Shown: positions 10,082-18,815 of the stretch, in pieces | Numbering within the stretch: the stretch's first letter is position 1 | How the letters are laid out: every line of letters begins with the position of its first letter | Source of the DNA: Nitratireductor basaltis | GTDB lineage: Bacteria > Pseudomonadota > Alphaproteobacteria > Rhizobiales > Rhizobiaceae | Length of the DNA: 64,000 bases | Reading direction: 5' to 3' | Assembly (NCBI RefSeq): GCF_000733725.1 | Contig: NZ_JMQM01000001.1 | Location: 930,001-994,000, forward strand | The notes under the pieces: model-generated | Seen by the model: the letters and a program-made list of their open reading frames with translations, nothing else | Databases searched by the model: none | Told to the model about the DNA's origin: nothing | Program-made: the position numbers and the translations under genes

Positions 10082-11644
10082 ATGGGTACGCGGGTAGGTT
10101 CTATGTTTCTGGGCATCACAGGTCATCTAAGCCGCACGCTGGCACGCGGTGTTGCCGTGTGTGTCGTCGGCGGAACCGTTGTCGGTTGCGGCAGCGCGGC
10201 TAACCTCACCGATGGTCTGGTCACGAATTCGACCGCACAGGCCACCAGTTATGCACCGGCAAACCAGCCCTATCCGGGTGATGTGGCGCACACCACGCGG
10301 CGCAGTGCCGGTCGTCCGGGCATGAAGATTGTCCGGCCAAGTCTTCCTGTCGGAGGTGGTGGTATCCTGCAGAACAGGGCAGTCGCGAATCTTCCAAGTC
10401 CCAGCACGGCGCAGCAGCCGGTCTATACGGCAGCAGCAGCCCGGAATTCCACCGTGACCAGCCAGCCGCTTCCAGCACCTCAATCTGTGCAGGCGCAGCC
10501 CGCGCCGCAACAGGTTGCTTCGGCAGCATCGGCAACAATGCCTGCGCCCGCACAGGCAGCGCCTGCCAATATCGACAGTCGCTCGACCGGTTCGGTCGCG
10601 ACTGCCGCAACGACCACCGTAGCCAGTGCCGCAACACGCAGGATTACTGTCTCCGAAGGTGACACGCTCTACGGTCTTGCGCGTCGCTTCAATGTTCCCG
10701 TTTCCGCGCTGATGAGCGCCAATGGCATGAGCGAACCGCGCGGGCTGATGATCGGCCAGACGTTAGTGATCCCGGGTGCCGGTGCCGCGACTGCTCCCGC
10801 ACCAGCTGCGGTTGCTTCAAAAAAGCCCGTGCCGGAACCAGAGCAGCGCCCGCAGATCCAGGCGGTTGCAAGCGTGCCGTCAAAGCCGGAGCCGGTTGCC
10901 AAGGCGCCAGCTGAAGCGACGGCATCTTCCGATCAGGGTCGCTATACGGTGGTTGCTGGCGATACGCTCTATGGCGTGGCTCGCAAAACCGGTGCCAGTG
11001 TAGACGCAATCAAGCAGGCCAATGGCCTCGGCGACGGCGTCATCCGCATCGGTCAGACACTGAACATTCCAAATGGCAGCGGCAGCGTCGTTGCTGCCAA
11101 CGCGGGCGTTGACCCGGTCAAGACCGCAACGACGGTGAAGCCGAAGGAAGTGGAGAGCGACAGCTCCGCTCAGGTGGCTGCCTATACGCCGCCCAAGATT
11201 ACCGACGATGTGGCCAAGAAGGCAGAGAGCGACGCACAGACAGCAGCGCTCACCCCGCAATCCACCGGCGTCGACCGTTTGCGCTGGCCAGTGCGCGGCC
11301 GTGTCATCACCAGCTACGGTGCTGGTGCGGGTGGACGTTCAAGCGACGGCGTGGACATCGCCGTGCCTCAGGGCACGTCGGTTCGAGCCGCGGAGAACGG
11401 AATTGTCATCTATGCGGGTGACGGCCTGAAGGGCTTCGGCAATACAGTGCTCGTGCGCCACGAGAACGAACTTGTGACCGTATATGGTCACACATCGGAT
11501 ATCCGCGTGAAGCGTGGTGAAAAGGTCAAGCGTGGCCAGGAGATTGCTCTTTCGGGCATGAGTGGCGATGCAGACCGTCCGAAACTGCATTTCGAGGTTC
11601 GCAAGGGCACGAATCCTGTCGATCCGATGCAGTTTCTCGAATAG
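10082..11644 (+). CDS. NlpD-like lipoprotein: two LysM domains and degenerate LytM/M23 domain
   Basis: Predicted envelope lipoprotein that probably activates cell-wall amidases at the septum. The N-terminus has a hydrophobic signal ending in the lipobox-like VVGC. A Pro/Ala/Gln-rich linker follows, then LysM domains at about 187-232 and 287-332, and an M23/LytM domain at about 404-515. The zinc site is degenerate: the first His of the H-x-G-x-D motif is Ser421 (RSSDGVD), and the first His of the HxH motif is Lys501 (KLHFEV). E. coli NlpD is degenerate at the same places, so an activator role is more likely than peptidase activity. It follows pcm, as nlpD does in many proteobacteria. Confidence 0.88.
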   Translation: MGTRVGSMFLGITGHLSRTLARGVAVCVVGGTVVGCGSAANLTDGLVTNSTAQATSYAPANQPYPGDVAHTTRRSAGRPGMKIVRPSLPVGGGGILQNRAVANLPSPSTAQQPVYTAAAARNSTVTSQPLPAPQSVQAQPAPQQVASAASATMPAPAQAAPANIDSRSTGSVATAATTTVASAATRRITVSEGDTLYGLARRFNVPVSALMSANGMSEPRGLMIGQTLVIPGAGAATAPAPAAVASKKPVPEPEQRPQIQAVASVPSKPEPVAKAPAEATASSDQGRYTVVAGDTLYGVARKTGASVDAIKQANGLGDGVIRIGQTLNIPNGSGSVVAANAGVDPVKTATTVKPKEVESDSSAQVAAYTPPKITDDVAKKAESDAQTAALTPQSTGVDRLRWPVRGRVITSYGAGAGGRSSDGVDIAVPQGTSVRAAENGIVIYAGDGLKGFGNTVLVRHENELVTVYGHTSDIRVKRGEKVKRGQEIALSGMSGDADRPKLHFEVRKGTNPVDPMQFLE

Positions 11645-12086
11645 CCGACGTTCCCCAGACATTATCGGTTTAGCGGCCTGCTGACCTCCAGCAGTGGCCG
11701 TGCCTGAAGCGGGCTGCCTCTGACCCAATCGGCCGCCCGCTTCATGGCGTTTTCGGCCCGGTTGCGGCAATATGCGCCTCTTAACAGGTGCAAAACGGGC
11801 TTTTGCAGCGCGGAGCACGGTTGCCGCTGCGTTATCACGGTGCTAAGCGCGCTCCGCGAAAGTCGATGTTGCTGAAGGCAGGTCTTTTCGGAACGAAATA
11901 TAATCGTTCCCACTGCGCTGGGACATCAATCTTTCACTATTCAAGCTAAGCCGCCTGATCTCTTGAAGCGCACTTCGAGTGCTACGAGGACGGCAGTTGA
12001 AACTGTGGTTCGCTGTATTGGCGTCAGGCCAACGGCAATGCGAGACCGAATTTGGTCACACCACGCCACGCGAATGGATTGGAGCG
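11645..12086. other. 442-nt intergenic region before the transporter
   Basis: No convincing gene. After the lipoprotein stop there is a bulged hairpin at 11674-11700 without a T-run, and an 8-bp perfect inverted repeat at 11707-11714/11735-11742; either may act in 3'-end formation. A 21-bp palindrome with a TATAAT centre lies at 11890-11910 and is listed separately. The rest shows nothing recognisable. Confidence 0.5.
11890..11910. promoter_or_regulatory. 21-bp palindrome over a TATAAT box
   Basis: Perfect 7-bp arms GGAACGA (11890-11896) and TCGTTCC (11904-11910) enclose a 7-nt AT-rich centre. The -10-like TATAAT is at 11899-11904, but no good -35 hexamer is visible at 16-18 nt. This is the geometry of an operator overlapping an activator-dependent or repressed promoter for the transporter gene starting at 12087. 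Confidence 0.4.
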
Positions 12087-13409
12087 ATGGTTCAAGCACG
12101 TGAACACTGGTCCTCGAAGATGGGGTTCATCCTTGCCGCAGCAGGATCTGCTGTCGGCCTTGGGAATATCTGGCGTTTTCCCTATGTCACCGGCGAGAAT
12201 GGTGGTGGCGCATTTCTCTTGATCTACCTGGCCATCGTTTTCACGATCGGACTTTCGCTGCTGGTCGCCGAGCTTCTGATCGGCCGCTCAACCCAGCGTG
12301 ATGCCGCGCGGGCCTTCAAGGAGAGTGCAGGCGGTGCCTGGCCACTGGTGGGCTATATGGGCATTCTCACCGCATTTCTCATCCTGTCCTTCTACATCGT
12401 CATCGCCGGCTGGACCGTTGCCTATACGGTGAAGTCACTGACGGGTACGATCCTGGCGAGCGGGACAGAAGAGGTGGGGGCCGTGTTCACCGGCTTTATC
12501 TCCGATCCGATCGAGCCGGTGATCTACACGGCGATATTCCTGGCGCTGACCGTCTTCGTTGTTCTTGGTGGCGTTGCCAGCGGTATCGAGCGCGCCGCTC
12601 GCTATCTGATACCGATCCTGTTCATCATTCTGCTGGTTCTGGCCGCGCGTTCCGTAACGCTGGACGGTGCGGGCGAGGGGCTTTCCTTCTTCCTGAAGCC
12701 GGATTTCTCGAAAGTGGGTTGGGACACGTTTCTTGCCGCACTTGGGCAGGCCTTCTTTTCCCTGTCACTGGGCATGGGCGCGATGATCACCTATGGCTCA
12801 TATATGCGCCGGGACGATGCGATCGTGGGATCTGCGGCTTCCGTTGCGACACTCGATGCGCTCGTGGCCGTGCTCGCAGGTTTCGTCGTGCTGCCGGCTG
12901 TTTTCGCTTTTGGTGCCGAGCCGTCCGCCGGCCCCGGTCTCACCTTCATCACATTGCCATCGATCTTCGCGCAGATGCCCTTCGGCGCATTCTTCTCCGC
13001 GTTGTTCTTTTTCCTGCTCGCCATCGCAGCCTTGACCAGCGCGGTCGCGCTGTTTGAGGTCGTGGTTTCATACTTCTCGGCAGGAGATCCTGCGCGGCGC
13101 AAGCCGGTGACGCTGTGGGTCAGCCTTGCGAGCTTCGTTCTAGCCATTCCGACCTCGCTCAGCATGGGTGTCTGGTCCGGCTATACGATTGGTGGCAAGC
13201 CGCTGCTTGATGCTCTGGACTTCTTCACCAACAACATCACCATGCCACTGGGCGGCCTGCTGATCGCGATCTTCGCTGGTTGGGTGCTGCGACGTCAGGT
13301 GGTGCAGGAACTTGGAGCCAGCGGCACGCTGGTCGGTGCATGGCAGTTCGTCATCCGCTTCGTTGCGCCTGTGGCCATCGCGGTGATCCTGATTGCCGGG
13401 CTGATCTAG
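12087..13409 (+). CDS. sodium-dependent transporter, SNF/NSS family
   Basis: Secondary transporter of the neurotransmitter:sodium symporter (LeuT-fold) family, which takes up amino acids or related solutes with Na+. The start at 12087 (MVQAREHWSSKMGF) has GGATTGGAG just upstream; an earlier in-frame start at 11979 lacks conserved sequence. The 440-aa protein carries the family signature GSAVGLGNIWRFPY at residues 15-28 and roughly 11 transmembrane helices. Substrate cannot be told from sequence. It is monocistronic between a palindromic operator candidate and a strong terminator. Confidence 0.93.
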   Translation: MVQAREHWSSKMGFILAAAGSAVGLGNIWRFPYVTGENGGGAFLLIYLAIVFTIGLSLLVAELLIGRSTQRDAARAFKESAGGAWPLVGYMGILTAFLILSFYIVIAGWTVAYTVKSLTGTILASGTEEVGAVFTGFISDPIEPVIYTAIFLALTVFVVLGGVASGIERAARYLIPILFIILLVLAARSVTLDGAGEGLSFFLKPDFSKVGWDTFLAALGQAFFSLSLGMGAMITYGSYMRRDDAIVGSAASVATLDALVAVLAGFVVLPAVFAFGAEPSAGPGLTFITLPSIFAQMPFGAFFSALFFFLLAIAALTSAVALFEVVVSYFSAGDPARRKPVTLWVSLASFVLAIPTSLSMGVWSGYTIGGKPLLDALDFFTNNITMPLGGLLIAIFAGWVLRRQVVQELGASGTLVGAWQFVIRFVAPVAIAVILIAGLI

Positions 13410-13437
13410 CAATCATGTGAACCGGAGAGTTCGCGAG

Positions 13438-13468
13438 AGGGCGTTGCGGGCGATCGCAGCGCCCTTTC
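13438..13468 (+). terminator. Rho-independent terminator after SNF transporter
   Basis: An 11-bp stem with one G-U pair (13438-13448 with 13455-13465) and a 6-nt loop is followed by TTTCTG. It lies in the 62-nt gap between the convergent transporter and DUF815 ATPase genes and ends just before the latter's stop. Confidence 0.75.
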
Positions 13469-13471
13469 TGT

Positions 13472-14347
13472 TCAGGAATTGAGTCTGACCCCGAGACGCC
13501 CGGCAAGTTCCTGTATGAATTGCCATGCCACGCGGCCCGAGCGGCTGCCTCTCGTGGTCGCCCATTCGAGCGCGTCGTGCCGCCACTCACCCTGTGCAAC
13601 CGGCAATTCATAGAAGGCTATGTAGCCTTCGAGCATGGCCAGATATTCATCCTGGGAGCATTTGTGGAAGCCAAGCCAGAGACCAAAGCGATCTGATAGC
13701 GAGACCTTCTCTTCGACGGCTTCAGCCGGATTGATCGCGGTTGAACGTTCGTTCTCGATCATGTCGCGCGGCAGCAAATGCCGACGGTTGGAGGTCGCAT
13801 AGAAGATCACGTTTTCCGGCCGTCCTTCCACGCCCCCCTCCAGCGCGGCCTTCAGGGACTTGTACGAGCTGTCGTCAATGTCGAAGGACAGATCGTCGCA
13901 GAACAGGATGAACGCGAAGCGTGCCTGGCGCAGATGGTGCATGAGCTGCGGGAGTGTGTCGATATCCTCGCGGTGGATCTCGATCAGCTTCAGTCGCGAG
14001 GCGACTTTGTCGTCTTCATTCACCGCGGCATGAACGGCCTTCACGAGTGAGGACTTGCCCATGCCGCGCGCACCCCACAGCAGTGCATTGTTTGCAGGAA
14101 GACCGTTCGCGAAACGGCGGGTATTTTCCAGCAGCAGGTCGCGCGCACGGTCTACACCCTTGATCAGGCTGATGGAAATGCGGTTTACGTGTTCAACGGG
14201 TTGCAGTTCGGCGCGCTCCGGTTGCCAGACGAAACAGTCAGCCCGATCGAAGTCGGGGACAGCCTGTTCGGGCGGTGCCATCCGTTCCATGATGGACAGC
14301 AGTCGATCCAGCTTTGCGTTCAGTGTGGTCAGAGCATCCTGCGCCAT
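13472..14347 (-). CDS. AAA-type ATP-binding protein, DUF815 family
   Basis: Cytoplasmic P-loop ATPase of unknown function, widespread in alphaproteobacteria. The start at 14347 (MAQDALTTLNAKLDRLLSIM) follows an AGGTAA; an in-frame ATG 72 nt upstream adds unconserved residues. The 291-aa product has Walker A GARGMGKSS at 92-100 and a Walker B FILFCDDLSFD with acidic pair D151-D152. It also has a DMIENERSTAINPAE stretch and a C-terminal helical lid that contains an SGRVAWQF sensor-like segment. It is divergent from yajC and convergent with the transporter. Confidence 0.88.
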   Translation of the reverse strand: MAQDALTTLNAKLDRLLSIMERMAPPEQAVPDFDRADCFVWQPERAELQPVEHVNRISISLIKGVDRARDLLLENTRRFANGLPANNALLWGARGMGKSSLVKAVHAAVNEDDKVASRLKLIEIHREDIDTLPQLMHHLRQARFAFILFCDDLSFDIDDSSYKSLKAALEGGVEGRPENVIFYATSNRRHLLPRDMIENERSTAINPAEAVEEKVSLSDRFGLWLGFHKCSQDEYLAMLEGYIAFYELPVAQGEWRHDALEWATTRGSRSGRVAWQFIQELAGRLGVRLNS

Positions 14348-14370
14348 TTGATGGTTACCTGTCAGTGGTT

Positions 14371-14386
14371 CGTACCGTGCGGTACG
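14371..14386. promoter_or_regulatory. 16-bp dyad upstream of DUF815 gene
   Basis: CGTACCG and CGGTACG are separated by TG, 24 nt upstream of the ATPase start and in the divergent gap before yajC. The spacing suits a dimeric regulator's DNA site better than an RNA hairpin. No regulator can be named. Confidence 0.25.
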
Positions 14387-14460
14387 GTTTTCCACGGATG
14401 TGAAGTGGTTGCAAGCCACGCAGTTGCGCAGGAAAGCCTGTGTGCGGCTGTCGCATGGAG

Positions 14461-14488
14461 TTGCAAAGCGTTACTGAACATCTATATT
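14461..14488 (+). promoter_or_regulatory. sigma-70-like promoter of yajC-secDF
   Basis: TTGCAA (14461-14466), a 16-nt spacer and TATATT (14483-14488). It is about 60 nt upstream of the yajC start codon and in the right orientation. Confidence 0.6.
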
Positions 14489-14549
14489 CCGCCCAACCTT
14501 TACGGGGGCGCACAAGCGGCCTTTTCTTCATCAATTGCGGGAGTTCAAG

Positions 14550-14885
14550 ATGTTCGTTACACCGGCTTATGCCCAGACTGGCGCAGGCGCACCGGATATG
14601 TTGGTCAGCATTCTGCCCTTCGTCCTTATTTTCGTCATCATGTACTTCCTCATCATTCGTCCGCAGCGTACGCAGATGAAGAAGCGCCAGGAGATGCTTG
14701 CCAATATCCGCCGCGGTGACACCGTGGTGACGGGTGGCGGCCTGGTTGGCAAGGTTTCCAAGGTGGTCAACGACACCGAGCTCGAAGTCGATCTCGGCGG
14801 AGGCAACAAAGTGACGGCTCTTCGCTCCATGATCGCGGATGTGCGTGTGAAGGGCGAGCCGGCCGAGAAAGCCGCCAACAAGTAG
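14550..14885 (+). CDS. yajC: preprotein translocase subunit YajC
   Basis: Single-pass inner-membrane accessory protein of the SecDF-YajC complex, which assists the Sec translocase. The start at 14550 (MFVTPAYAQ) has GCGGGAG 6 nt upstream; the TTG at 14535 is less likely. The 111-aa product has a transmembrane helix (about 16-36, ending FLIIRPQR) and a cytoplasmic domain with RRGDTVVTGGGLVGKV. It is followed by secDF 71 nt downstream in the usual order. Confidence 0.95.
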   Translation: MFVTPAYAQTGAGAPDMLVSILPFVLIFVIMYFLIIRPQRTQMKKRQEMLANIRRGDTVVTGGGLVGKVSKVVNDTELEVDLGGGNKVTALRSMIADVRVKGEPAEKAANK

Positions 14886-14956
14886 GCCCTCAGGCTTCGG
14901 GACGAGATATGGCGGCGGTGCAGCACCGCCGCTTTTGGCAATCAGGAAGAGGCAGC

Positions 14957-17509
14957 ATGTTATATTTCCCTCGCTGGCAAACGGTTCTTATCTGGCTGGC
15001 GGTGGCGCTGGGCATAGCCTATGCCGCGCCCAATATTCTGCCTCAGACCTGGTTCTCCTCAATGCCGACCTGGGCTCCGAAGCAGCCCATGACGCTTGGT
15101 CTGGACCTGCAGGGCGGTTCGCATATCCTGCTGGCGCTCGATCGCGACGAATTGACCGAAGAGCGTCTTGTTTCGGCACGTGATGATGTTCGCCGTTCGC
15201 TGCGTGAAGAACGCATCGGCTATACCGGCCTTGCCATCAATGGCCAGGCGGTTCAGGTGCGGGTGCGCGATGCCTCCCAGCTCGATGCTGCACGGGAAGC
15301 ACTTTCCGAACTCACCCAGCCCGTTTCCAGCGGTGTTTTTGGCTCTGGTGCTGTCGCCGAGTTCTCGCTCAGCGAGCCGGAGCAGGGGATCCTGCGCTAC
15401 TCGCTTACAGAGCAGGGTATCGAGTACAGGCTGAACTCGGCCCTGTCCCAGTCCATCGAAGTGGTCAGCCGCCGCGTGAACGAGCTTGGTACGACCGAGC
15501 CCGTCATTCAGCGTCAAGGTGACGACCGCATTCTGGTTCAGGTGCCCGGTCTTCAGGATCCGGAGCGCCTGAAGGAGATTCTCGGCCAGACGGCCAAGCT
15601 GACATTCCAGATGGTCGATCAGTCCATGCCTGCGCAGGAGGCCATCGAAGGTCGTCCGCCGGTCGGCACGAGCGTGATGTATTCCACGGATGATCCGCCC
15701 GTTCCCTATGTTATCGAAGACCGCATCATCGTTTCGGGTGAAAACCTCGTCGATGCGCAGGCGAGTTTCGACCAACGGACGAACGAGCCGGTCGTTTCCT
15801 TCCGTTTCGACACACGAGGGGCAACGGGCTTCGGTCAGGCGACGCAGGAAAATGTCGGTCGCCTCTTTGCCATCATTCTAGACGGGCAGGTGATTTCCGC
15901 TCCACAGATTCGAGAGCCTATCCTGGGCGGAAGCGGTCAGATCTCGGGCAATTTCTCGGTTCAGGGCGCAAACGACCTGGCGGTTCTACTGCGCGCAGGC
16001 GCGCTTCCCGCTACCCTGACCGTCATCGAGGAACGTACGGTCGGGCCGGGCCTTGGCCAGGACTCGATCAATGCCGGCAAGATTGCCGCAATGATCGGCG
16101 CTGTCCTCGTGGTCGCCTTCATGATCATCGCCTATGGTACGTTCGGTGTATTTGCCGTGGTCGCGCTTGGCGCCAATATCGCCTTGATCATCGCCCTGCT
16201 TTCGGGCCTTGGCGCTACGCTTACCCTGCCTGGTATCGCCGGCATCGTGCTCACCATGGGCATGGCGGTGGATTCCAACGTGCTTGTGTTCGAGCGTATC
16301 AGGGAGGAACGCGCTAATGGGCGCTCGCTGATCCAGGCGGTCGATTCCGGCTTTTCCAAAGCGCTTGGCACCATCGTTGACGCCAATGTCACCACCCTTA
16401 TCGCGGCTATCATCCTTTTCTATCTGGGTACCGGTCCCGTACGCGGCTTCGCCGTGACGCTGGCAATCGGTATCGCAACGACGGTGTTCACGGCCTATAC
16501 GCTCACGCGCTGGCTCGTTGCTCAGTGGGTGAAGCGGCAGCGTCCGAAGGAGTTGCCGCGCGCACCGCTCAACCTGCTCCCCGGGGCGACTTCCATCGGT
16601 TTCATGTGGCTGCGCCGCATGACCTTCACATTGTCGGCCATTGCGTCCATAGCAGCGCTCGCGCTCTTCATGACGCTGAACATGAACTATGGCATCGACT
16701 TCAAGGGCGGTTCGGCCATCGAGGTGCAGGCGAGGCAGGATGTCGCCGATATTTCGGACATCCGCTCACGCCTGTCCGAACTCAATCTTGGAGAGGTGCA
16801 AGTTCAGGAATTCGGCAATCCGAAGGACGTTCTGATCCGCGTCCAGGCACAGGGCGGTGGCGAGCAGGCTGAACAGACAGTCATCACCAAAGTCCGCGAT
16901 GCGCTGGAAGCCGACTACGACTTCCGCCGTGTCGAAGTGGTTGGCCCGACGGTTTCGGGTGAACTCGCGCGGGCCGGCACCATCGCGGTTCTTGTCTCGC
17001 TTTTTGCGATCCTGATCTATATCTGGCTGCGTTTCGAGTGGCAGTTCGCGGTGGGTGCGATCCTTGCCACCACCCACGACGTGGTGATGACGATCGGCTT
17101 CTTCGTGATCACCGGCATCGAGTTCAACCTGTCGAGTATCGCCGCGATCCTGACCATTGTCGGTTACTCGCTGAACGATACTGTGGTGGTCTACGACCGC
17201 ATTCGTGAAAATCTGCGCCGCTTCAAGAAGATGCCGATGCCGCAACTTCTCGATCTGTCGATGAACCAGACGCTGTCGCGTACGATCATGACCTCGGTCA
17301 CGACACTTCTGGCTCTGATCGCACTCTATGCGTTCGGTGGCGAAGTCATCCGCTCCTTCACGGCTGCCATGATCTTCGGTGTGCTTATCGGCACCTATTC
17401 CTCGATCTTCGTCGCTGGTCCTCTTCTCATCCTGTTCCGTCTGCGTCCAACGGGCGCAGCAGCAAAGGATGCGGAGGAGAATGGTGAGGAGGTCGCGGTC
17501 AAGGGATGA
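14957..17509 (+). CDS. secDF: fused protein translocase subunit SecDF
   Basis: Proton-driven membrane component that helps complete Sec-dependent export. The start at 14957 (MLYFPRWQTVLIWLAVALG) follows AGGAAGAGG; the in-frame ATG at 14909 adds unconserved residues. At 850 aa it is a natural SecD-SecF fusion. The SecD part (about 1-520) has the P1 domain with LGLDLQGGSHILLALD, and its first TM bundle contains GMAVDSNVLVFERIREE. The SecF part (about 540-850) contains NYGIDFKGGSAIEVQ and GYSLNDTVVVYDRIRENLRR. The stop overlaps the next gene's start by 4 nt. Confidence 0.97.
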   Translation: MLYFPRWQTVLIWLAVALGIAYAAPNILPQTWFSSMPTWAPKQPMTLGLDLQGGSHILLALDRDELTEERLVSARDDVRRSLREERIGYTGLAINGQAVQVRVRDASQLDAAREALSELTQPVSSGVFGSGAVAEFSLSEPEQGILRYSLTEQGIEYRLNSALSQSIEVVSRRVNELGTTEPVIQRQGDDRILVQVPGLQDPERLKEILGQTAKLTFQMVDQSMPAQEAIEGRPPVGTSVMYSTDDPPVPYVIEDRIIVSGENLVDAQASFDQRTNEPVVSFRFDTRGATGFGQATQENVGRLFAIILDGQVISAPQIREPILGGSGQISGNFSVQGANDLAVLLRAGALPATLTVIEERTVGPGLGQDSINAGKIAAMIGAVLVVAFMIIAYGTFGVFAVVALGANIALIIALLSGLGATLTLPGIAGIVLTMGMAVDSNVLVFERIREERANGRSLIQAVDSGFSKALGTIVDANVTTLIAAIILFYLGTGPVRGFAVTLAIGIATTVFTAYTLTRWLVAQWVKRQRPKELPRAPLNLLPGATSIGFMWLRRMTFTLSAIASIAALALFMTLNMNYGIDFKGGSAIEVQARQDVADISDIRSRLSELNLGEVQVQEFGNPKDVLIRVQAQGGGEQAEQTVITKVRDALEADYDFRRVEVVGPTVSGELARAGTIAVLVSLFAILIYIWLRFEWQFAVGAILATTHDVVMTIGFFVITGIEFNLSSIAAILTIVGYSLNDTVVVYDRIRENLRRFKKMPMPQLLDLSMNQTLSRTIMTSVTTLLALIALYAFGGEVIRSFTAAMIFGVLIGTYSSIFVAGPLLILFRLRPTGAAAKDAEENGEEVAVKG

Positions 17510-17895
17510 GTGGCGGTATCGAAATGCGAGAGGCGCATTTCCCCGGGAAAGCGCCTATCGAAGCCTATGGCAATGGCGGCTTCCGCTTCGCCGATATGAG
17601 CCATCGCGGCTCGCTGCTCTGCCTGCCATCGGGTATACATGGCTGGAAGGCCACGGATGCGAGATCGCTGGACCTTGGCGATTTCCAGTCGGTCCTGGCC
17701 GAGGCTGAGGAGATTGACATTCTGCTGGTGGGTACAGGGCGCGATCTCTTGCACCTGCCACAAGGCTTGCGTGACGCCTTGCGCGAAAAGGGCATAGCGG
17801 TGGAGACAATGGCGACTGGTGCTGCGGTGCGCACATACAACGTCTTGCTCGCCGAGGAACGGGCGGTCGCTGCTGCGCTGATCGCGGTCGATTGA
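17506..17895 (+). CDS. Mth938/DUF498 domain protein, NDUFAF3-like
   Basis: Small (129 aa) soluble protein of the Mth938-like fold. The core LLVGTGRDLLHLPQGLRDAL and the segment REKGIAVETMATGAAVRTYN align by eye with human NDUFAF3, an assembly factor of respiratory complex I. It overlaps secDF by 4 nt and precedes an NDUFAF6-like gene by 1 nt, so the three are tightly coupled. A role in membrane-protein or complex I assembly is inferred from this context. No enzymatic motif is visible. Confidence 0.88.
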   Translation: MSGGIEMREAHFPGKAPIEAYGNGGFRFADMSHRGSLLCLPSGIHGWKATDARSLDLGDFQSVLAEAEEIDILLVGTGRDLLHLPQGLRDALREKGIAVETMATGAAVRTYNVLLAEERAVAAALIAVD

Positions 17896-17896
17896 G

Positions 17897-18739
17897 ATGG
17901 AAGCCCATTTTCTCCATGCCATGGAGCAGGTGCGGGCAGCAGACCCCGAACGCTATCTGAGCACACTCTATGCGCCTGAAGACAAGCGGCCTGCGCTTTA
18001 CGCGCTATATGCTTTCAACACCGAAATAGGGTCTGTGCGCGACAAGGTCAGTGAACCGATGCCAGGCGAGATCCGCCTGCAGTGGTGGCGCGATGTCATC
18101 GCGGATGACACTGAAGCACAGGCAGGCGGTAACCCCCTGGCCGAAGCATTGCTGGCAACGATCAAGCGGCATGAACTTCCTCGCCAGCCGTTTCTGAACA
18201 TGTTGGATGCGCGCGTTACCGACCTCTATGACGATGCCATTCCTTCTCGCAACGATCTTGAAGGTTATCTGGGCGAGACGCGCTCCGCTCTTATCCAGCT
18301 TGCATCTTTGTGTCTGGATCCGCGAATTGCGGGGGAGCATGCCCAACTGGCGGGCCATGCGGGCTGCGCACAAGGCGTGAGCGAGATCATCCGCAAACTG
18401 CCGCTACTGTCCCGCCGTGGTCAGAGCTTTATCCCCGCGGACATCCGTGCTGCGGCTGGAGCGGGAGAGGTCGCACTGCACGACCCGGCACAGGCAGCTG
18501 CGGCTGAACGCGTATTGGCTGCACTGATCGCGTTGGGTCGTCAGCATTTCTCGACATTCCGCCGCGACAGCGCTTCCCTGCCACAAAGCCTGCGCGCAGC
18601 CTATCTGCCACTTGCAAGCACGGGTGCTGTCTTTTCGCGCGCCGAACGGTTGGGCGCGAAAGCATTTCAGGAACCGGTTCGCATCTCCGTTTTGGCGCAT
18701 CACATCCATTTGTTGCGGAACGCTTTGGGCGGGTGGTAG
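17897..18739 (+). CDS. squalene/phytoene synthase-family protein, NDUFAF6-like
   Basis: Belongs to the trans-isoprenyl diphosphate synthase fold but probably is not a prenyl synthase. At the place of the first Asp-rich motif it reads AFNTEIGSVRDKVSEP, without the DDxxD cluster. The second motif region reads AQGVSEIIRKLP, also without paired Asp. Both segments resemble the mitochondrial complex I assembly factor NDUFAF6. It is 280 aa and starts 1 nt after the NDUFAF3-like gene. A non-catalytic assembly role is inferred; a carotenoid or hopanoid function is less likely because no pathway partner is adjacent. Confidence 0.85.
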   Translation: MEAHFLHAMEQVRAADPERYLSTLYAPEDKRPALYALYAFNTEIGSVRDKVSEPMPGEIRLQWWRDVIADDTEAQAGGNPLAEALLATIKRHELPRQPFLNMLDARVTDLYDDAIPSRNDLEGYLGETRSALIQLASLCLDPRIAGEHAQLAGHAGCAQGVSEIIRKLPLLSRRGQSFIPADIRAAAGAGEVALHDPAQAAAAERVLAALIALGRQHFSTFRRDSASLPQSLRAAYLPLASTGAVFSRAERLGAKAFQEPVRISVLAHHIHLLRNALGGW

Positions 18740-18815
18740 TGCCGTAATTTCGCCTGTCGCTTGTGCTAGCAGTATGGGCAATATTGTCTGCAATATTGTC
18801 GGCAGGGTCATTTCA

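Noticed and set aside
11662-11913. 83-codon minus-strand frame after the lipoprotein gene
   Set aside because: No similarity, no ribosome site, crosses two hairpins and the palindrome; more likely non-coding.
17897-18739. True phytoene or squalene synthase
   Set aside because: Both Asp-rich catalytic motifs are missing and no terpenoid gene is adjacent.
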